Shown piece by piece: positions 52,563-61,333 of a DNA stretch of 64,000 nucleotides. The notes beneath the pieces are model-generated. The model was given only the letters and a program-made list of their open reading frames with translations. It searched no databases and was not told the origin of the DNA. This DNA is from Armatimonadota bacterium (lineage in GTDB: Bacteria > Armatimonadota > Fimbriimonadia > Fimbriimonadales > Fimbriimonadaceae). The stretch is taken from NCBI GenBank assembly GCA_037138755.1, contig JBAXHT010000001.1:1583805-1647804 (forward strand). Reading direction: 5' to 3'. Position numbers and translations under genes: made by a program. The stretch's first letter is position 1; each line of letters opens with the position of its first letter.

Positions 52563-53528
52563 TTACGTGAATGGGAAGACTTTTCTTGCTGGGGCGATGT
52601 CGCCACCCTTCGAAGAGTGGTGAATCTTAAACACGATATCCGTTTCAAAGGAACCAAATCCCTTACCAAAAAGCGAAAAGCCGCCCTGGTTCGCGGCATC
52701 ATGCTTCACTCCGAGGCGGACCTTGGTCGCTTGCCACGGCTGCACATTGATCGAAGCCATGGAGATATCGCTCAGCTTTTCGCCATCAACAAACGCTCCG
52801 GTTGGACCGACGCTGAATACTTTGTAGTAGCCGTGCTGGTTCATGTAGTCCTGCCACCACGGCGGGTTGAGGCGACCTTTTTCGCCGCCCGGATCGCCAG
52901 GAGAGATCCAGGTGCCGATCTCAACATCATTAATCCAGATCGTAATGTCGCTGGGGTAATCGTTCGCGTAGCCTGGGGCTTCGGAACTTAGCTCAAGGGC
53001 GAGCTCGATCGAATCGATCACGGTTGTGAATGGCAAGGAGTTGGGAAAGACGTACTCGACGAATCCGCCGCCCGACCAGAGGATTTCTGCCTTTGCGCGA
53101 TCTGGAAAGCTGAAGGCGAGAGGATCGTCGATGACGCCGATCATACGGTCGCGAGTTGCCAAGCCGCATGTTGGCGTGACCTCAAACTGCGAATACATAC
53201 CCACGGGAACCTCGACTTCAACAACATAATCCTTGTCTTTAGGTTTTCCACCGAGATCGACAACGATGCGGTCGTGGATTCGTCGGCAGCGCTTTTGCAT
53301 TCCCTGGACCCCGGAAGTGTAGTCGCTGATCACCAGACCGGCCTCTTCTAAGGTTTGAACGTGTTTTGTGATGCTCGGCTGGGCGAGTCCGAGAGCTGCA
53401 GAAAGCTCGTTGATGTTCATCTCTCCTTCGCTGAGGAGTTCGAGAATGCGGATTCGGGATTCAGACGAGAGGGCACGAAATATCGCTGCACTTTCGTTTG
53501 TGTTGAGGTCTCGCAGGTTCAACGACAT
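52563..53528 (-). CDS. ArsR-like winged-helix regulator with a large C-terminal domain
   Basis: 321 aa from the ATG at 53528 (a TTG at 53552 is possible). Residues about 10-75 form a winged helix: FRALSSESRIRILELLSEGEMNINELSAALGLAQPSITKHVQ as a continuous ArsR-like domain split here for readability. The remaining 240 residues are beta-rich (VGMYSQFEVTPTCGLA, DITIWINDVEIGTWISPGD) and look like a ligand-binding jelly-roll. It lies between the GH43/transporter operon and the divergent isomerase gene, so it is probably the arabinose sensor. Direction of control (repressor or activator) is not evident. Confidence 0.82.
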   Translation of the reverse strand: MSLNLRDLNTNESAAIFRALSSESRIRILELLSEGEMNINELSAALGLAQPSITKHVQTLEEAGLVISDYTSGVQGMQKRCRRIHDRIVVDLGGKPKDKDYVVEVEVPVGMYSQFEVTPTCGLATRDRMIGVIDDPLAFSFPDRAKAEILWSGGGFVEYVFPNSLPFTTVIDSIELALELSSEAPGYANDYPSDITIWINDVEIGTWISPGDPGGEKGRLNPPWWQDYMNQHGYYKVFSVGPTGAFVDGEKLSDISMASINVQPWQATKVRLGVKHDAANQGGFSLFGKGFGSFETDIVFKIHHSSKGGDIAPARKVFPFT

Positions 53529-53559
53529 AACGTATCCAGAATCATACACCAAGTAAGCC

Positions 53560-53571
53560 GGAATACATTCC
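53560..53571. promoter_or_regulatory. Inverted repeat in the divergent arabinose promoter
   Basis: GGAAT at 53560-53564 and ATTCC at 53567-53571 form a perfect 5-base inverted repeat with a 2-base spacer, 32 bases from the regulator start. A candidate site for the ArsR-like regulator. Confidence 0.4.
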
Positions 53572-53589
53572 GATGGCCGATGGGACAGG

Positions 53590-53611
53590 AATATTCTTCA
53601 TATAGAATATT
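53590..53611. promoter_or_regulatory. Inverted repeat upstream of the isomerase gene
   Basis: AATATTCT at 53590-53597 pairs with AGAATATT at 53604-53611 (perfect 8-base arms, 6-base spacer). It lies 69 bases before the isomerase start codon in the only long gap of the divergent promoter. ArsR-type regulators often bind such A/T-rich palindromes. Confidence 0.5.
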
Positions 53612-53679
53612 TATAGCGTTGCTTGTAGATTTATCGGAGCATCAGTCAAATCAAATCGTGCAAAATAGACGCATTCACC

Positions 53680-55086
53680 ATGAAGAGAGTCACGCTAGGC
53701 GTCATTATCGGCAACCGAGGGTTCTTCCCGACTCACCTCTGCGAGAGCGGTCGAAAGACGATTCTTGAGGTTCTGGAGCAAGAGGGTATCGATGTTGTTG
53801 TACTGCCCGACACCGCTTCTCCGGCGGGTTCGGTTGAGTCTTTGGCGGAAGCTCATGCTTGCGCTGATCTGTTCCGAGCGAACCGGGATAAGATCGACGG
53901 CGTCTTGGTGACCCTCCCCAACTTCGGCGACGAACGGGCTATTGCGAACGCCCTCCGTTTCGCCGACTTGAATGTTCCCGTGTTGATTCACGCTTTTGCA
54001 GATGACGCGAAGCGGATGACAATTGCCGATCGCCGCGATAGTTTCTGCGGAAAGATGTCAGTTTGCAACAACCTTCGGCAGTACGGCATCAAGTACAGCC
54101 TTACGGACCTGCACACCGTTGATCCAACGTCGGCTTCCTTCCGAAGCGACATTCAGAAGTTTGCCGCTACTTGCCGAGTGACAAAGGGCTTGCGCCGCGC
54201 CCGAATCGGTGCAATCGGTGCTCGGCCGGGTGCATTTAACACGGTGCGATATAGCGAGAAGCTGTTCGAGCAAGCGGGGATCACCGTCGAAACCCTTGAT
54301 CTCTCGGAAGTGCTCGGCTGGGCCAATAAGCTCACGTCTTCCGACGCCACGGTGAAGGACAAACTCGAAAAGATTCGGGCTTACACCAACACCGACGGAA
54401 TTCCTGCTGAGAGCTTGGACAAAATGGCTCGCCTCGGCGCGGCTATCGACACTTGGTCAACCGACAATCGCATTGACGCAACCGCGATCCAATGCTGGAC
54501 GTCGCTCGAAGAATTTTACGGCGTCGTCCCATGCACCATCATGTCAATGATGTCGGATTCACTGAAGTCCAGCGCATGCGAAACCGACGTTGCCGGTACG
54601 GTTTCGATGTACGCACTGCAACTCGCCTCGCATCGCCCTTCGGCACTACTCGACTGGAACAATAACTATGGCGGCGACCCCGATAAGTGCGTCGTGTTCC
54701 ACTGTTCCAACCTTCCGAACTCAGTGTTTGCCGAGCAGAAGATGGATTACCAGGAGATCATTGCGGGAACTGTTGGCAAAGACAACACTTACGGCACCAT
54801 CGTTGGCCGAATGAAAACCGGTCCGTTTACCTTCTGTCGGGTCTCCACGGACGACTTTTCCGGGGACATTGTCGCTTATCTTGGCGAAGGAAACTTGACC
54901 AACGACAACCTGATCACCTTCGGTGGATTTGGGGTTGCGGAGATTCCGAACATGCAGAATCTCCTCAAGTTCATCTGCGAAAATGGCTTCGAGCACCACG
55001 TTGCCTTCAACCTTTCGGAGGTCGCAGGAGCCGTTGAAGAAGCGATGAGCAACTACCTCGGCTGGGCGACTTACCGACACCGCTAA
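53680..55086 (+). CDS. Fucose/arabinose-isomerase-family enzyme, probable L-arabinose isomerase
   Basis: 468 aa. It belongs to the L-fucose/L-arabinose isomerase family by its ends (GVIIGNRGFFPTHLCESGR, and WTSLEEFYGVVPCTIMS and ACETDVAGTVSMYALQLAS with metal-ligand Glu and Asp). It is not a standard AraA by sequence pattern. Because it is followed by araB and araD in one unit and preceded by arabinan-degrading genes, its most likely substrate is L-arabinose (to L-ribulose). L-fucose cannot be ruled out from the sequence. A strong intercistronic hairpin follows. Confidence 0.85.
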   Translation: MKRVTLGVIIGNRGFFPTHLCESGRKTILEVLEQEGIDVVVLPDTASPAGSVESLAEAHACADLFRANRDKIDGVLVTLPNFGDERAIANALRFADLNVPVLIHAFADDAKRMTIADRRDSFCGKMSVCNNLRQYGIKYSLTDLHTVDPTSASFRSDIQKFAATCRVTKGLRRARIGAIGARPGAFNTVRYSEKLFEQAGITVETLDLSEVLGWANKLTSSDATVKDKLEKIRAYTNTDGIPAESLDKMARLGAAIDTWSTDNRIDATAIQCWTSLEEFYGVVPCTIMSMMSDSLKSSACETDVAGTVSMYALQLASHRPSALLDWNNNYGGDPDKCVVFHCSNLPNSVFAEQKMDYQEIIAGTVGKDNTYGTIVGRMKTGPFTFCRVSTDDFSGDIVAYLGEGNLTNDNLITFGGFGVAEIPNMQNLLKFICENGFEHHVAFNLSEVAGAVEEAMSNYLGWATYRHR

Positions 55087-55092
55087 CCACTT

Positions 55093-55134
55093 CCGGCGTC
55101 TCGCCGGGCCCGACATTTCCCGGCGAGAAGCCGG
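55093..55134 (+). promoter_or_regulatory. Intercistronic hairpin between isomerase and araB
   Basis: A 16-base GC-rich arm (CCGGCGTCTCGCCGGG at 55093-55108) pairs with 55119-55134 with one mismatch. It has no T-run. Probably a stability element that raises or lowers the level of upstream relative to downstream message. Confidence 0.6.
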
Positions 55135-55145
55135 GAATAGCATTT

Positions 55146-56783
55146 ATGAGCACCCAATACACCATCGGAGTCGATTACGGAACCAACTCGGTCCGAGCCC
55201 TGATCGTTGACATCAGCAACGGCGACGAGGTCGGCACTGGCGTCTGGGAGTATGAAACCGGGGAAGCTGGTGTTCATCTTGATCCCAATGACGTGCATCT
55301 GGCTCGTCAGAATCCGGCCGATTACCAAAAGGGGTTCTACGAGTCTGTGCGGCTGGCACTGGAGAATGCCGACCAAATTGATAAGAGCCAGATTATCGGG
55401 ATTGGCGTCGATACCACTGGCTCGACGCCGTTACCAGTCGACGCCGAAGGTGTAGCTCTTGCGCTCAAGCCTGAGTTCAAAGGCAATCTCCACGCTATGG
55501 CGTGGCTATGGAAAGACCACACCGGCTACGCCGAAGCTGCCGAGATCACCGAAAAAGCCGTCGACTATCCCTATCTGAAGAAGTGCGGTGGAACCTACTC
55601 CTCGGAGTGGTTCTGGTCAAAAATTCTTCGCTGTAAGCGGGTTGCTCCCGAAGTTTTCGCGGCGGCTGACTCCTGGGTCGAGCTCCAGGATTACGTCCCC
55701 GCATGGCTAGTAGGGAAGTCCAAACCCGCCGAGATTCCCCGAGGAATCTGTGCCGCCGGGCACAAGGCCATGTACCACGAGGACTGGGGCGGCCTCCCCT
55801 CGGAGGAGTTTCTTTGCACGCTTGATCCCGCTTTGGTAGAGTTGCGGAAACGGCTGTTCGGCCGAACCTGTACTGCGGACCAACCAGCCGGAACTCTGCA
55901 ACCAGAACACGCCGAAAGGCTCGGTCTTCCTCAAGGAGTTACCGTTGCGGTTGGAGCATTTGATGCTCACCTCGGGGCCGTTGGCTCCGGGGTTCGACCC
56001 GGAACACTTGTTAAGATCATGGGCACTAGCACCTGCGATGTCATGATCGGCGATGCGTTCACACCTGATATCCAGGGCGTATGCGGAGTTGTTCCCGGTT
56101 CCGTTGTTCCCGGATACATGGGAATTGAGGCGGGTCAAAGTGCGGTTGGCGACCTTTTCAATTGGCTGGTCAACCAGTTCGGCAGCGACCACGCAACCCT
56201 CAACCAAGAGGCGCTGAGGCTCAAGCCGGGAGAAAGCGGTCTCGTCGCGCTAGACTGGAACAACGGCAACCGGACCATCCTCGTCGATCCACTATTGACC
56301 GGGTTGATCGTCGGACAAACACTTCACACCACACGTGCTGAGGTCTACCGAGCGTTGATTGAAGCGACCGCTTATGGCTCCAAGAAAATCATCGACCAGA
56401 TCGAGAAAGAAGGTGTCGCCATCAATGAAGTGATTGTGTGCGGAGGCATCGGTGAGAAGAGTCCTCTTACGATGCAAATCTACGCCGACATTTTGAACCG
56501 TCCGATCAAAACTAGCCGAAGTGCGCAGACATGCGCGCTCGGCTCGGCGATCATGGCAAGCGTTGCCGCTGGTGCCCATGAGAATGTTTTGTCGGCTATC
56601 CAGAGAATGACGGGAACCAAGGAGAAGGTCTATTTACCGTCTGTCGAGTCTGCGGCAACCTATCACAAGCTATACGAAATTTACTCTCTCCTTCACGACT
56701 CATTCGGCATATCGGGCACCAAAAATGACCTGAGTCAAGTCATGAAGCAACTGATCCAGATCCAAAAGGACGCCCTGAAATGA
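55146..56783 (+). CDS. araB: Ribulokinase
   Basis: 545 aa FGGY-family kinase that phosphorylates L-ribulose to L-ribulose 5-phosphate. The N-terminal ATPase motif VDYGTNSVRALIVDIS, GIGVDTTGSTPLPVD, and the C-terminal VCGGIGEKSPLTMQIYADI (ADENOSINE motif) are present, plus GFDAHLGAVGSG-like GAFDAHLGAVGSG. Good match for AraB length and motifs. Its last codons overlap araD (ATGA). Confidence 0.96.
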   Translation: MSTQYTIGVDYGTNSVRALIVDISNGDEVGTGVWEYETGEAGVHLDPNDVHLARQNPADYQKGFYESVRLALENADQIDKSQIIGIGVDTTGSTPLPVDAEGVALALKPEFKGNLHAMAWLWKDHTGYAEAAEITEKAVDYPYLKKCGGTYSSEWFWSKILRCKRVAPEVFAAADSWVELQDYVPAWLVGKSKPAEIPRGICAAGHKAMYHEDWGGLPSEEFLCTLDPALVELRKRLFGRTCTADQPAGTLQPEHAERLGLPQGVTVAVGAFDAHLGAVGSGVRPGTLVKIMGTSTCDVMIGDAFTPDIQGVCGVVPGSVVPGYMGIEAGQSAVGDLFNWLVNQFGSDHATLNQEALRLKPGESGLVALDWNNGNRTILVDPLLTGLIVGQTLHTTRAEVYRALIEATAYGSKKIIDQIEKEGVAINEVIVCGGIGEKSPLTMQIYADILNRPIKTSRSAQTCALGSAIMASVAAGAHENVLSAIQRMTGTKEKVYLPSVESAATYHKLYEIYSLLHDSFGISGTKNDLSQVMKQLIQIQKDALK

Positions 56784-57418
56784 CCCTTCGAGAGCGAGTT
56801 TGTAACGCAAATAGAATGCTGCCGAAGGCGGGATTGGTGACAATGCACAGCGGCAATGTCAGTGGGCTAGACCGATCAGCGGGAAGGTTGTACATCAAGC
56901 CAAGCGGGATGGACTACGACGCGATGATCCCTGCCGATATGGTCGAAGTTGATCTTGTATCCGGAGAAGCGATCCAGGGCCAGCGCAAGCCGAGCGTCGA
57001 CCTTTCCCACCACATCTACCTCTTCAAAAACGACCCGTCGATCAACGCGGTGGTACATACCCATAGTAACTATGCAACGGCGTTCGCCGCCGCTCATCGC
57101 TCGATTCCGTGTGTACTGACTGCCATCAGCGACGAGTTCGGTGGCGAGATTCCCTGTGCCCCTTACATTGACAACGAGGGAGACCATATCGGAGAAGCAA
57201 TTCTCAAACACCGAAGCCGTGGGCCAGCCATCCTGCTTGGAAACCACGGCGTCTTCGCGTGGGGCGAAACTGTAGAAAAGGCACTCAAAGCCGCAATCAT
57301 GATCGAGGACGTCGCCAAAACCGTACACCTGAGTCTGCAGTTGGGCGCGCCGATTCCGATTGCCGAAGCGGAGGTTGAGAAGTGGTGGAACCGATATCAC
57401 ACTACCTACGGGCAGTAG
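56780..57418 (+). CDS. araD: L-ribulose-5-phosphate 4-epimerase
   Basis: 212 aa class II aldolase-fold enzyme, close to the usual length of about 230. The sugar-phosphate site GNVSGLDRSAGRLYIKPSG, Zn ligands HTHSNYATAF (about residues 93-95) and the later GNHGVFAWG with His are present. It converts L-ribulose 5-phosphate to D-xylulose 5-phosphate. Its stop codon directly abuts that of the convergent response-regulator gene (TAG then CTA). Confidence 0.95.
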   Translation: MTLRERVCNANRMLPKAGLVTMHSGNVSGLDRSAGRLYIKPSGMDYDAMIPADMVEVDLVSGEAIQGQRKPSVDLSHHIYLFKNDPSINAVVHTHSNYATAFAAAHRSIPCVLTAISDEFGGEIPCAPYIDNEGDHIGEAILKHRSRGPAILLGNHGVFAWGETVEKALKAAIMIEDVAKTVHLSLQLGAPIPIAEAEVEKWWNRYHTTYGQ

Positions 57419-58105
57419 CTAGCCCGAGGTCAGCCGGTAGCCAACTCCGCGAACGGTCTCGATCATGCGTAGCCCCGCTGCTTTTTCGAGCTTCGACCTT
57501 AGGCGGTAGACAAATACCTCCAGGCTGTTCGAGTTGAAGTCATCATCGTAGCCCCAGACTTGTTCAAACAAGGTCTCGCGCTCCAAGACGCGGCCCGAAT
57601 TTGTTGCAAGCAAGTAGAGCAACTTGAACTCCAGGGAGGTGAGATGAACGGCGTGATCGTTTACTGAAACGGTTCGGCTCCCGAGGTCCATTCGCAAAGG
57701 CCCAACGGTGAGAACCTCATCCATTTTTGGTACGGCAGAATACTCCTCATGGCGGCGCAAGTTTGCCCGCACCCGAGCAATGAGCTCGCCAGCTTCGAAT
57801 GGTTTCGTCAAGTAGTCGTCTGCACCGACTTCGAGGCCGATGACTTTGTCGGTCAGATCGGATCGGCTCGACAAAATCACAATCGGAAACCGCCACTTTT
57901 GTCGTATCCGCTTGCAAAGGGAGATTCCATCCTCATCTGGCAACCCCAAATCCAAGATCAGTAGGTCCGGAGCCGCTTCTGCAATTGCCAAGAAGCCTTC
58001 GCTTGCCGTCGAACTGAGTCGAACAGTGAACCCGCGCATTTCCAAAACTTGTCGGATGCTTCGTTGTAAAAACCGGTCGTCTTCGATTACAAGAATCTGG
58101 TTCAT
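57419..58105 (-). CDS. OmpR-family response regulator
   Basis: 228 aa. Receiver domain: acidic pair ED at residues 8-9, phospho-Asp D52 in LLILDLGLPDEDG, Thr/Ser and Lys in LTKPFEAGE near 100. A winged-helix DNA-binding domain follows (LTSLEFKLLYLLATNSGRVLERETLFEQVWG). It starts inside the end of the kinase gene (ATGA), so the two form one operon. Confidence 0.95.
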   Translation of the reverse strand: MNQILVIEDDRFLQRSIRQVLEMRGFTVRLSSTASEGFLAIAEAAPDLLILDLGLPDEDGISLCKRIRQKWRFPIVILSSRSDLTDKVIGLEVGADDYLTKPFEAGELIARVRANLRRHEEYSAVPKMDEVLTVGPLRMDLGSRTVSVNDHAVHLTSLEFKLLYLLATNSGRVLERETLFEQVWGYDDDFNSNSLEVFVYRLRSKLEKAAGLRMIETVRGVGYRLTSG

Positions 58106-59811
58106 ATCGCCCTCGGGAGCCTCACCGCAAAAACTGTTCCGCCCGCCCCAGAATCAACCACAATACTCCCCCCATGATCCTGAACAATGCACTGACAGCT
58201 GTAAAGGCCTAGACCGAAGCCATCAGGCTTGGTTGTGGAGAAAGGCTTGAATAGGCCCATTTTTAGCTCATCAGGGATCCCGCTACCTGTATCGCGCACG
58301 CGAATCTCGACTGCCGCTCCGTTTTCACCGTACTCAATCCAAACCTTTCCACCTTCTGGCGTCGCTTGAAGCGCGTTCATCAACAGGTTGACAAACAAGT
58401 GTTCAAGGCGACCCTCGTCTGCCTGTAAGACGACCGGCTCGCTTGGTTCTCCAACGATGAGTTCGACGTTTGAGATCGAAAACTGTGGCTCGATCAACTC
58501 AACCACCTTTGAGATTGTGTTCACGAGGTCGGTGTGCTCGCGAGCGACTTGGCTCGGTCGAGCGTAGCTCATCAACCGGTGAGCCAAGACTTGGAAGCGT
58601 GAAAGCGAGCCTTGAACCGACTCTGCCAATTCAGGTTCGAGCTCCGAAACCATATCGATCTGGAGGCTAGCGGAGGCAACAATGTTGCGGATGTCGTGAG
58701 CTACCGATGCGGCCAATGTTCCGGTGATCGCCAACCGCTCACTGTCGACCAACCTTTGTTGAGCGAGCATAAGCTCTGCGCTCTTGGCACTAAGCCTTGC
58801 CTCGAGCTGCAAGATTTGTTCTTGCCTCTCGACTTCGGCTCCGATGCGCCGGGCGAGGACTCCGAGGAAATCCAGGTCGTCGGGGTAAATCGTCTGATCC
58901 GAATGCGTGTCCAGGACACAGAAGGTTCCCATGATCTCGCCCGTCGATCGAAACAATGGGACCCCAGCATAACGTGTAAACCCGAGGCGCCCCGGAAGTA
59001 GTTCTGCAAGCCCTTCCCGCTCGGCGACGTTTTGGAAAGCCACCGGCTCGGCAGCAGCGATGCAAAACTGACAAAAAGAATCCTGTAAGGTGTTTCCAGT
59101 TAGTTCCGGCGCTCCCTCGGGGATGCCTGCAGCGGTGTGAAATCGAAGATATCCGCTATCCAGAATCGATACTAGCGCGAGTGCTCCATACATTTGAGAA
59201 ACCTCATTTGCAATCGTCTGACAGATTTCTTGGGGGTCGGAGGCAAATAGGGAGGCAACTTTTCGTATAACTCTCAACTGGCCTCTGCGCCTATGCAAGT
59301 CAGTGACGTCCAGGAAGGTCCAAAGGCGACCACTCACCGTGCCGTTCGCGTCGCGAACCGGGGCCGTTGTGCGGCGCAGGACTTGAACGGGGGACCTAAG
59401 TGTCAAGAGGTCTTCGGCTTCGTACTCCGAGTCTGCATAGACCGCCTCCAGATTCTCTTCCCAAGCTTCGTAGTCCGTAATTCGAACAGAGACTCGTTGC
59501 CTGACCTCGCTCGGATCGTGATGCACAACCATTTCAGGATCCAAGCCGAACAGCTTTCCGAACTGAAGATTGCAAACCATCGCCCGGTGGTCAAGATCGG
59601 TGAGCAAAATGCCGTAATCCACAGCACCAAGCACGGCGATTAGGGATTGCTCGAGCTCATCTGCAGTTTCGTATCGGGTCGAAATCTGTTGGTTTTCTTG
59701 CATCATGCTGTGAAACCGTGCCCAGTCTGGGAGTTCCTGACAGGATACGACATCGGAGGAGGTGACAACCTGGTCGGTAGGGATGCCCATGGCAAAGATC
59801 GTAGAACTCAT
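58102..59811 (-). CDS. Sensor histidine kinase with PAS and GAF domains
   Basis: 569 aa, no transmembrane helix seen, so cytoplasmic. A PAS domain lies near residues 60-170 (DYGILLTDLDHRAMVCNLQFGKLFG), a GAF domain near 180-335 (PLFRSTGEIMGTFCVLDT), then a coiled segment and the kinase core. The phospho-His is in SVAHDIRNIVASA (about 372), the N box in NLLMNALQAT, and DTGSGIPDE, FKPFSTTKPDGFGLGLY. The H-box is of the NtrB type. The signal is unknown; GAF/PAS suggests an intracellular or redox/light cue. Confidence 0.92.
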   Translation of the reverse strand: MSSTIFAMGIPTDQVVTSSDVVSCQELPDWARFHSMMQENQQISTRYETADELEQSLIAVLGAVDYGILLTDLDHRAMVCNLQFGKLFGLDPEMVVHHDPSEVRQRVSVRITDYEAWEENLEAVYADSEYEAEDLLTLRSPVQVLRRTTAPVRDANGTVSGRLWTFLDVTDLHRRRGQLRVIRKVASLFASDPQEICQTIANEVSQMYGALALVSILDSGYLRFHTAAGIPEGAPELTGNTLQDSFCQFCIAAAEPVAFQNVAEREGLAELLPGRLGFTRYAGVPLFRSTGEIMGTFCVLDTHSDQTIYPDDLDFLGVLARRIGAEVERQEQILQLEARLSAKSAELMLAQQRLVDSERLAITGTLAASVAHDIRNIVASASLQIDMVSELEPELAESVQGSLSRFQVLAHRLMSYARPSQVAREHTDLVNTISKVVELIEPQFSISNVELIVGEPSEPVVLQADEGRLEHLFVNLLMNALQATPEGGKVWIEYGENGAAVEIRVRDTGSGIPDELKMGLFKPFSTTKPDGFGLGLYSCQCIVQDHGGSIVVDSGAGGTVFAVRLPRAI

Positions 59812-59939
59812 TAACTCAACTGAACCAACAAACCACTGTAAGCTTCAATCCTGAACAAAGCCTGAATACCGACTGAGTGGGGCATAAATGTTTCTCTGAG
59901 CACTTTCCGAAATGGAATCGTGAACCGAAAATATGAGAG

Positions 59940-61286
59940 ATGACGGATCGACCATCGAAGGCGCATATTCTTGGTGCGTTGAGCCAAGCCCTGGACTTAG
60001 TCGAAGGTCAGCCCGAAGGTCACGCGCTTCGGACCGCAAAACTCGCGCTTCGGATTGCAAGTGAGTTGAAACTCTGCGAAACCGACAAGGAGGACCTCTA
60101 CTTCGCGGCGGTGCTCAAGGATTCCGGCTGCTCCAACAACGCCGTCCGCATCCAAAAGATGTTTGGCGGCGATGAGTTTCTTGCTAAGCAAAAAGTAAAG
60201 TTGGTCGACTGGACTTCCAATATCGAGTCCATCAAGTTTGCGATTGCGCAGACGGAAGCCGGGAATACCGTCGGAGCAAAGCTGCGTCGACTGGCTCAAA
60301 ATCTGGGACATCCGACCAAAGTGATGGATGAAGTGACAGAGGCAAGATGCACCCGCGGCGCAATGATTGCGAAAATGCTGGGGCTAAACTCCGAAGTCGC
60401 CGCCGCGATCCAGGCTCTGGATGAACACTGGGACGGCCACGGGTCGCCCTATAAGCTCGAAGGGAAGAGCATCCCGTTGCTCGCACGCATCCTTTGCTTT
60501 TGCCAAACCTTCGAAGTTTTCTTTCAGAGTTTCGGACTCAACGCCGCGTATGAGATGGCGGCGGAACGGAACCAAAAGTGGTTCGACCCCGAAGTGGTTC
60601 GCGCCTGCCGTGCAATTTCGACCGACCTAAGATTCTGGAGTTCTTTTGATGATCTGGGCGAGCTTCAGAGTCAAGTTGCCGAATACCAAGAAGCGGCGAT
60701 TGACGCCGATATCGACGGGATCGCCGAAGCGTTTGCTCTCATCATCGACGCCAAATCCAGCTTTACCGCCGAGCATAGCACTCGAGTAGCTCGCTACGCC
60801 GTCCAACTCGGACGCCACATGGATCTTTCGCCCGAGACGGTCAAGCTGCTGCATCGCGCTGGGCTACTCCACGACATCGGGAAGCTGGGAATTTCAACCG
60901 CGATTCTCGAGAAGCCAGGAAAACTTGAACCGGAAGAGTTCGATCAGATCAAGCTTCACCCTAAGTACAGCGACCTGATCTTACGCCGGATTCCTACGTT
61001 TGAGGCGATTGCCGACTTAGCTTCCACTCACCACGAACGGATCGATGGAAAGGGATATTGGCGCGGACTCGGTGCCGAACAGCTCAGCCTAGCCTCGCGG
61101 ATCATGACGGTCAGCGATGTCTTCGACGCCCTCAGCGCAAACCGTCCCTACCGGGAAGCCCTTCCCCTCGAGACGATCTTCCGAATCATGGATCGCGATG
61201 CAGGGACCGCTTTTGATCCGGATTGCATCGCTTCTTTGAAAGAAATCTATGCCGGGTATGAAACGTCGTTGCCGATCGCCGCTTAA
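59940..61286 (+). CDS. Tandem HD / HD-GYP domain protein
   Basis: 448 aa. The C-terminal half (about 265-435) has the HD-GYP signatures LLHDIGKLGI, LHPKYSDLIL, STHHERIDGKGYW and SRIMTVSDVFDALSANRPYR; the Pro of GYP is replaced (GYW). The N-terminal half (about 25-190) is a degenerate HD domain (KDSGCSNNA in place of HD, DEHWDGHGSP for the GYP loop). HD-GYP proteins hydrolyse cyclic-di-GMP; the changed motifs make this uncertain. It is divergent from the two-component system. Confidence 0.88.
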   Translation: MTDRPSKAHILGALSQALDLVEGQPEGHALRTAKLALRIASELKLCETDKEDLYFAAVLKDSGCSNNAVRIQKMFGGDEFLAKQKVKLVDWTSNIESIKFAIAQTEAGNTVGAKLRRLAQNLGHPTKVMDEVTEARCTRGAMIAKMLGLNSEVAAAIQALDEHWDGHGSPYKLEGKSIPLLARILCFCQTFEVFFQSFGLNAAYEMAAERNQKWFDPEVVRACRAISTDLRFWSSFDDLGELQSQVAEYQEAAIDADIDGIAEAFALIIDAKSSFTAEHSTRVARYAVQLGRHMDLSPETVKLLHRAGLLHDIGKLGISTAILEKPGKLEPEEFDQIKLHPKYSDLILRRIPTFEAIADLASTHHERIDGKGYWRGLGAEQLSLASRIMTVSDVFDALSANRPYREALPLETIFRIMDRDAGTAFDPDCIASLKEIYAGYETSLPIAA

Positions 61287-61333
61287 TGGGGCAAGGGAAC
61301 CTCTCGGAAGGAGATTCTCGTATCGTTTTGGAA

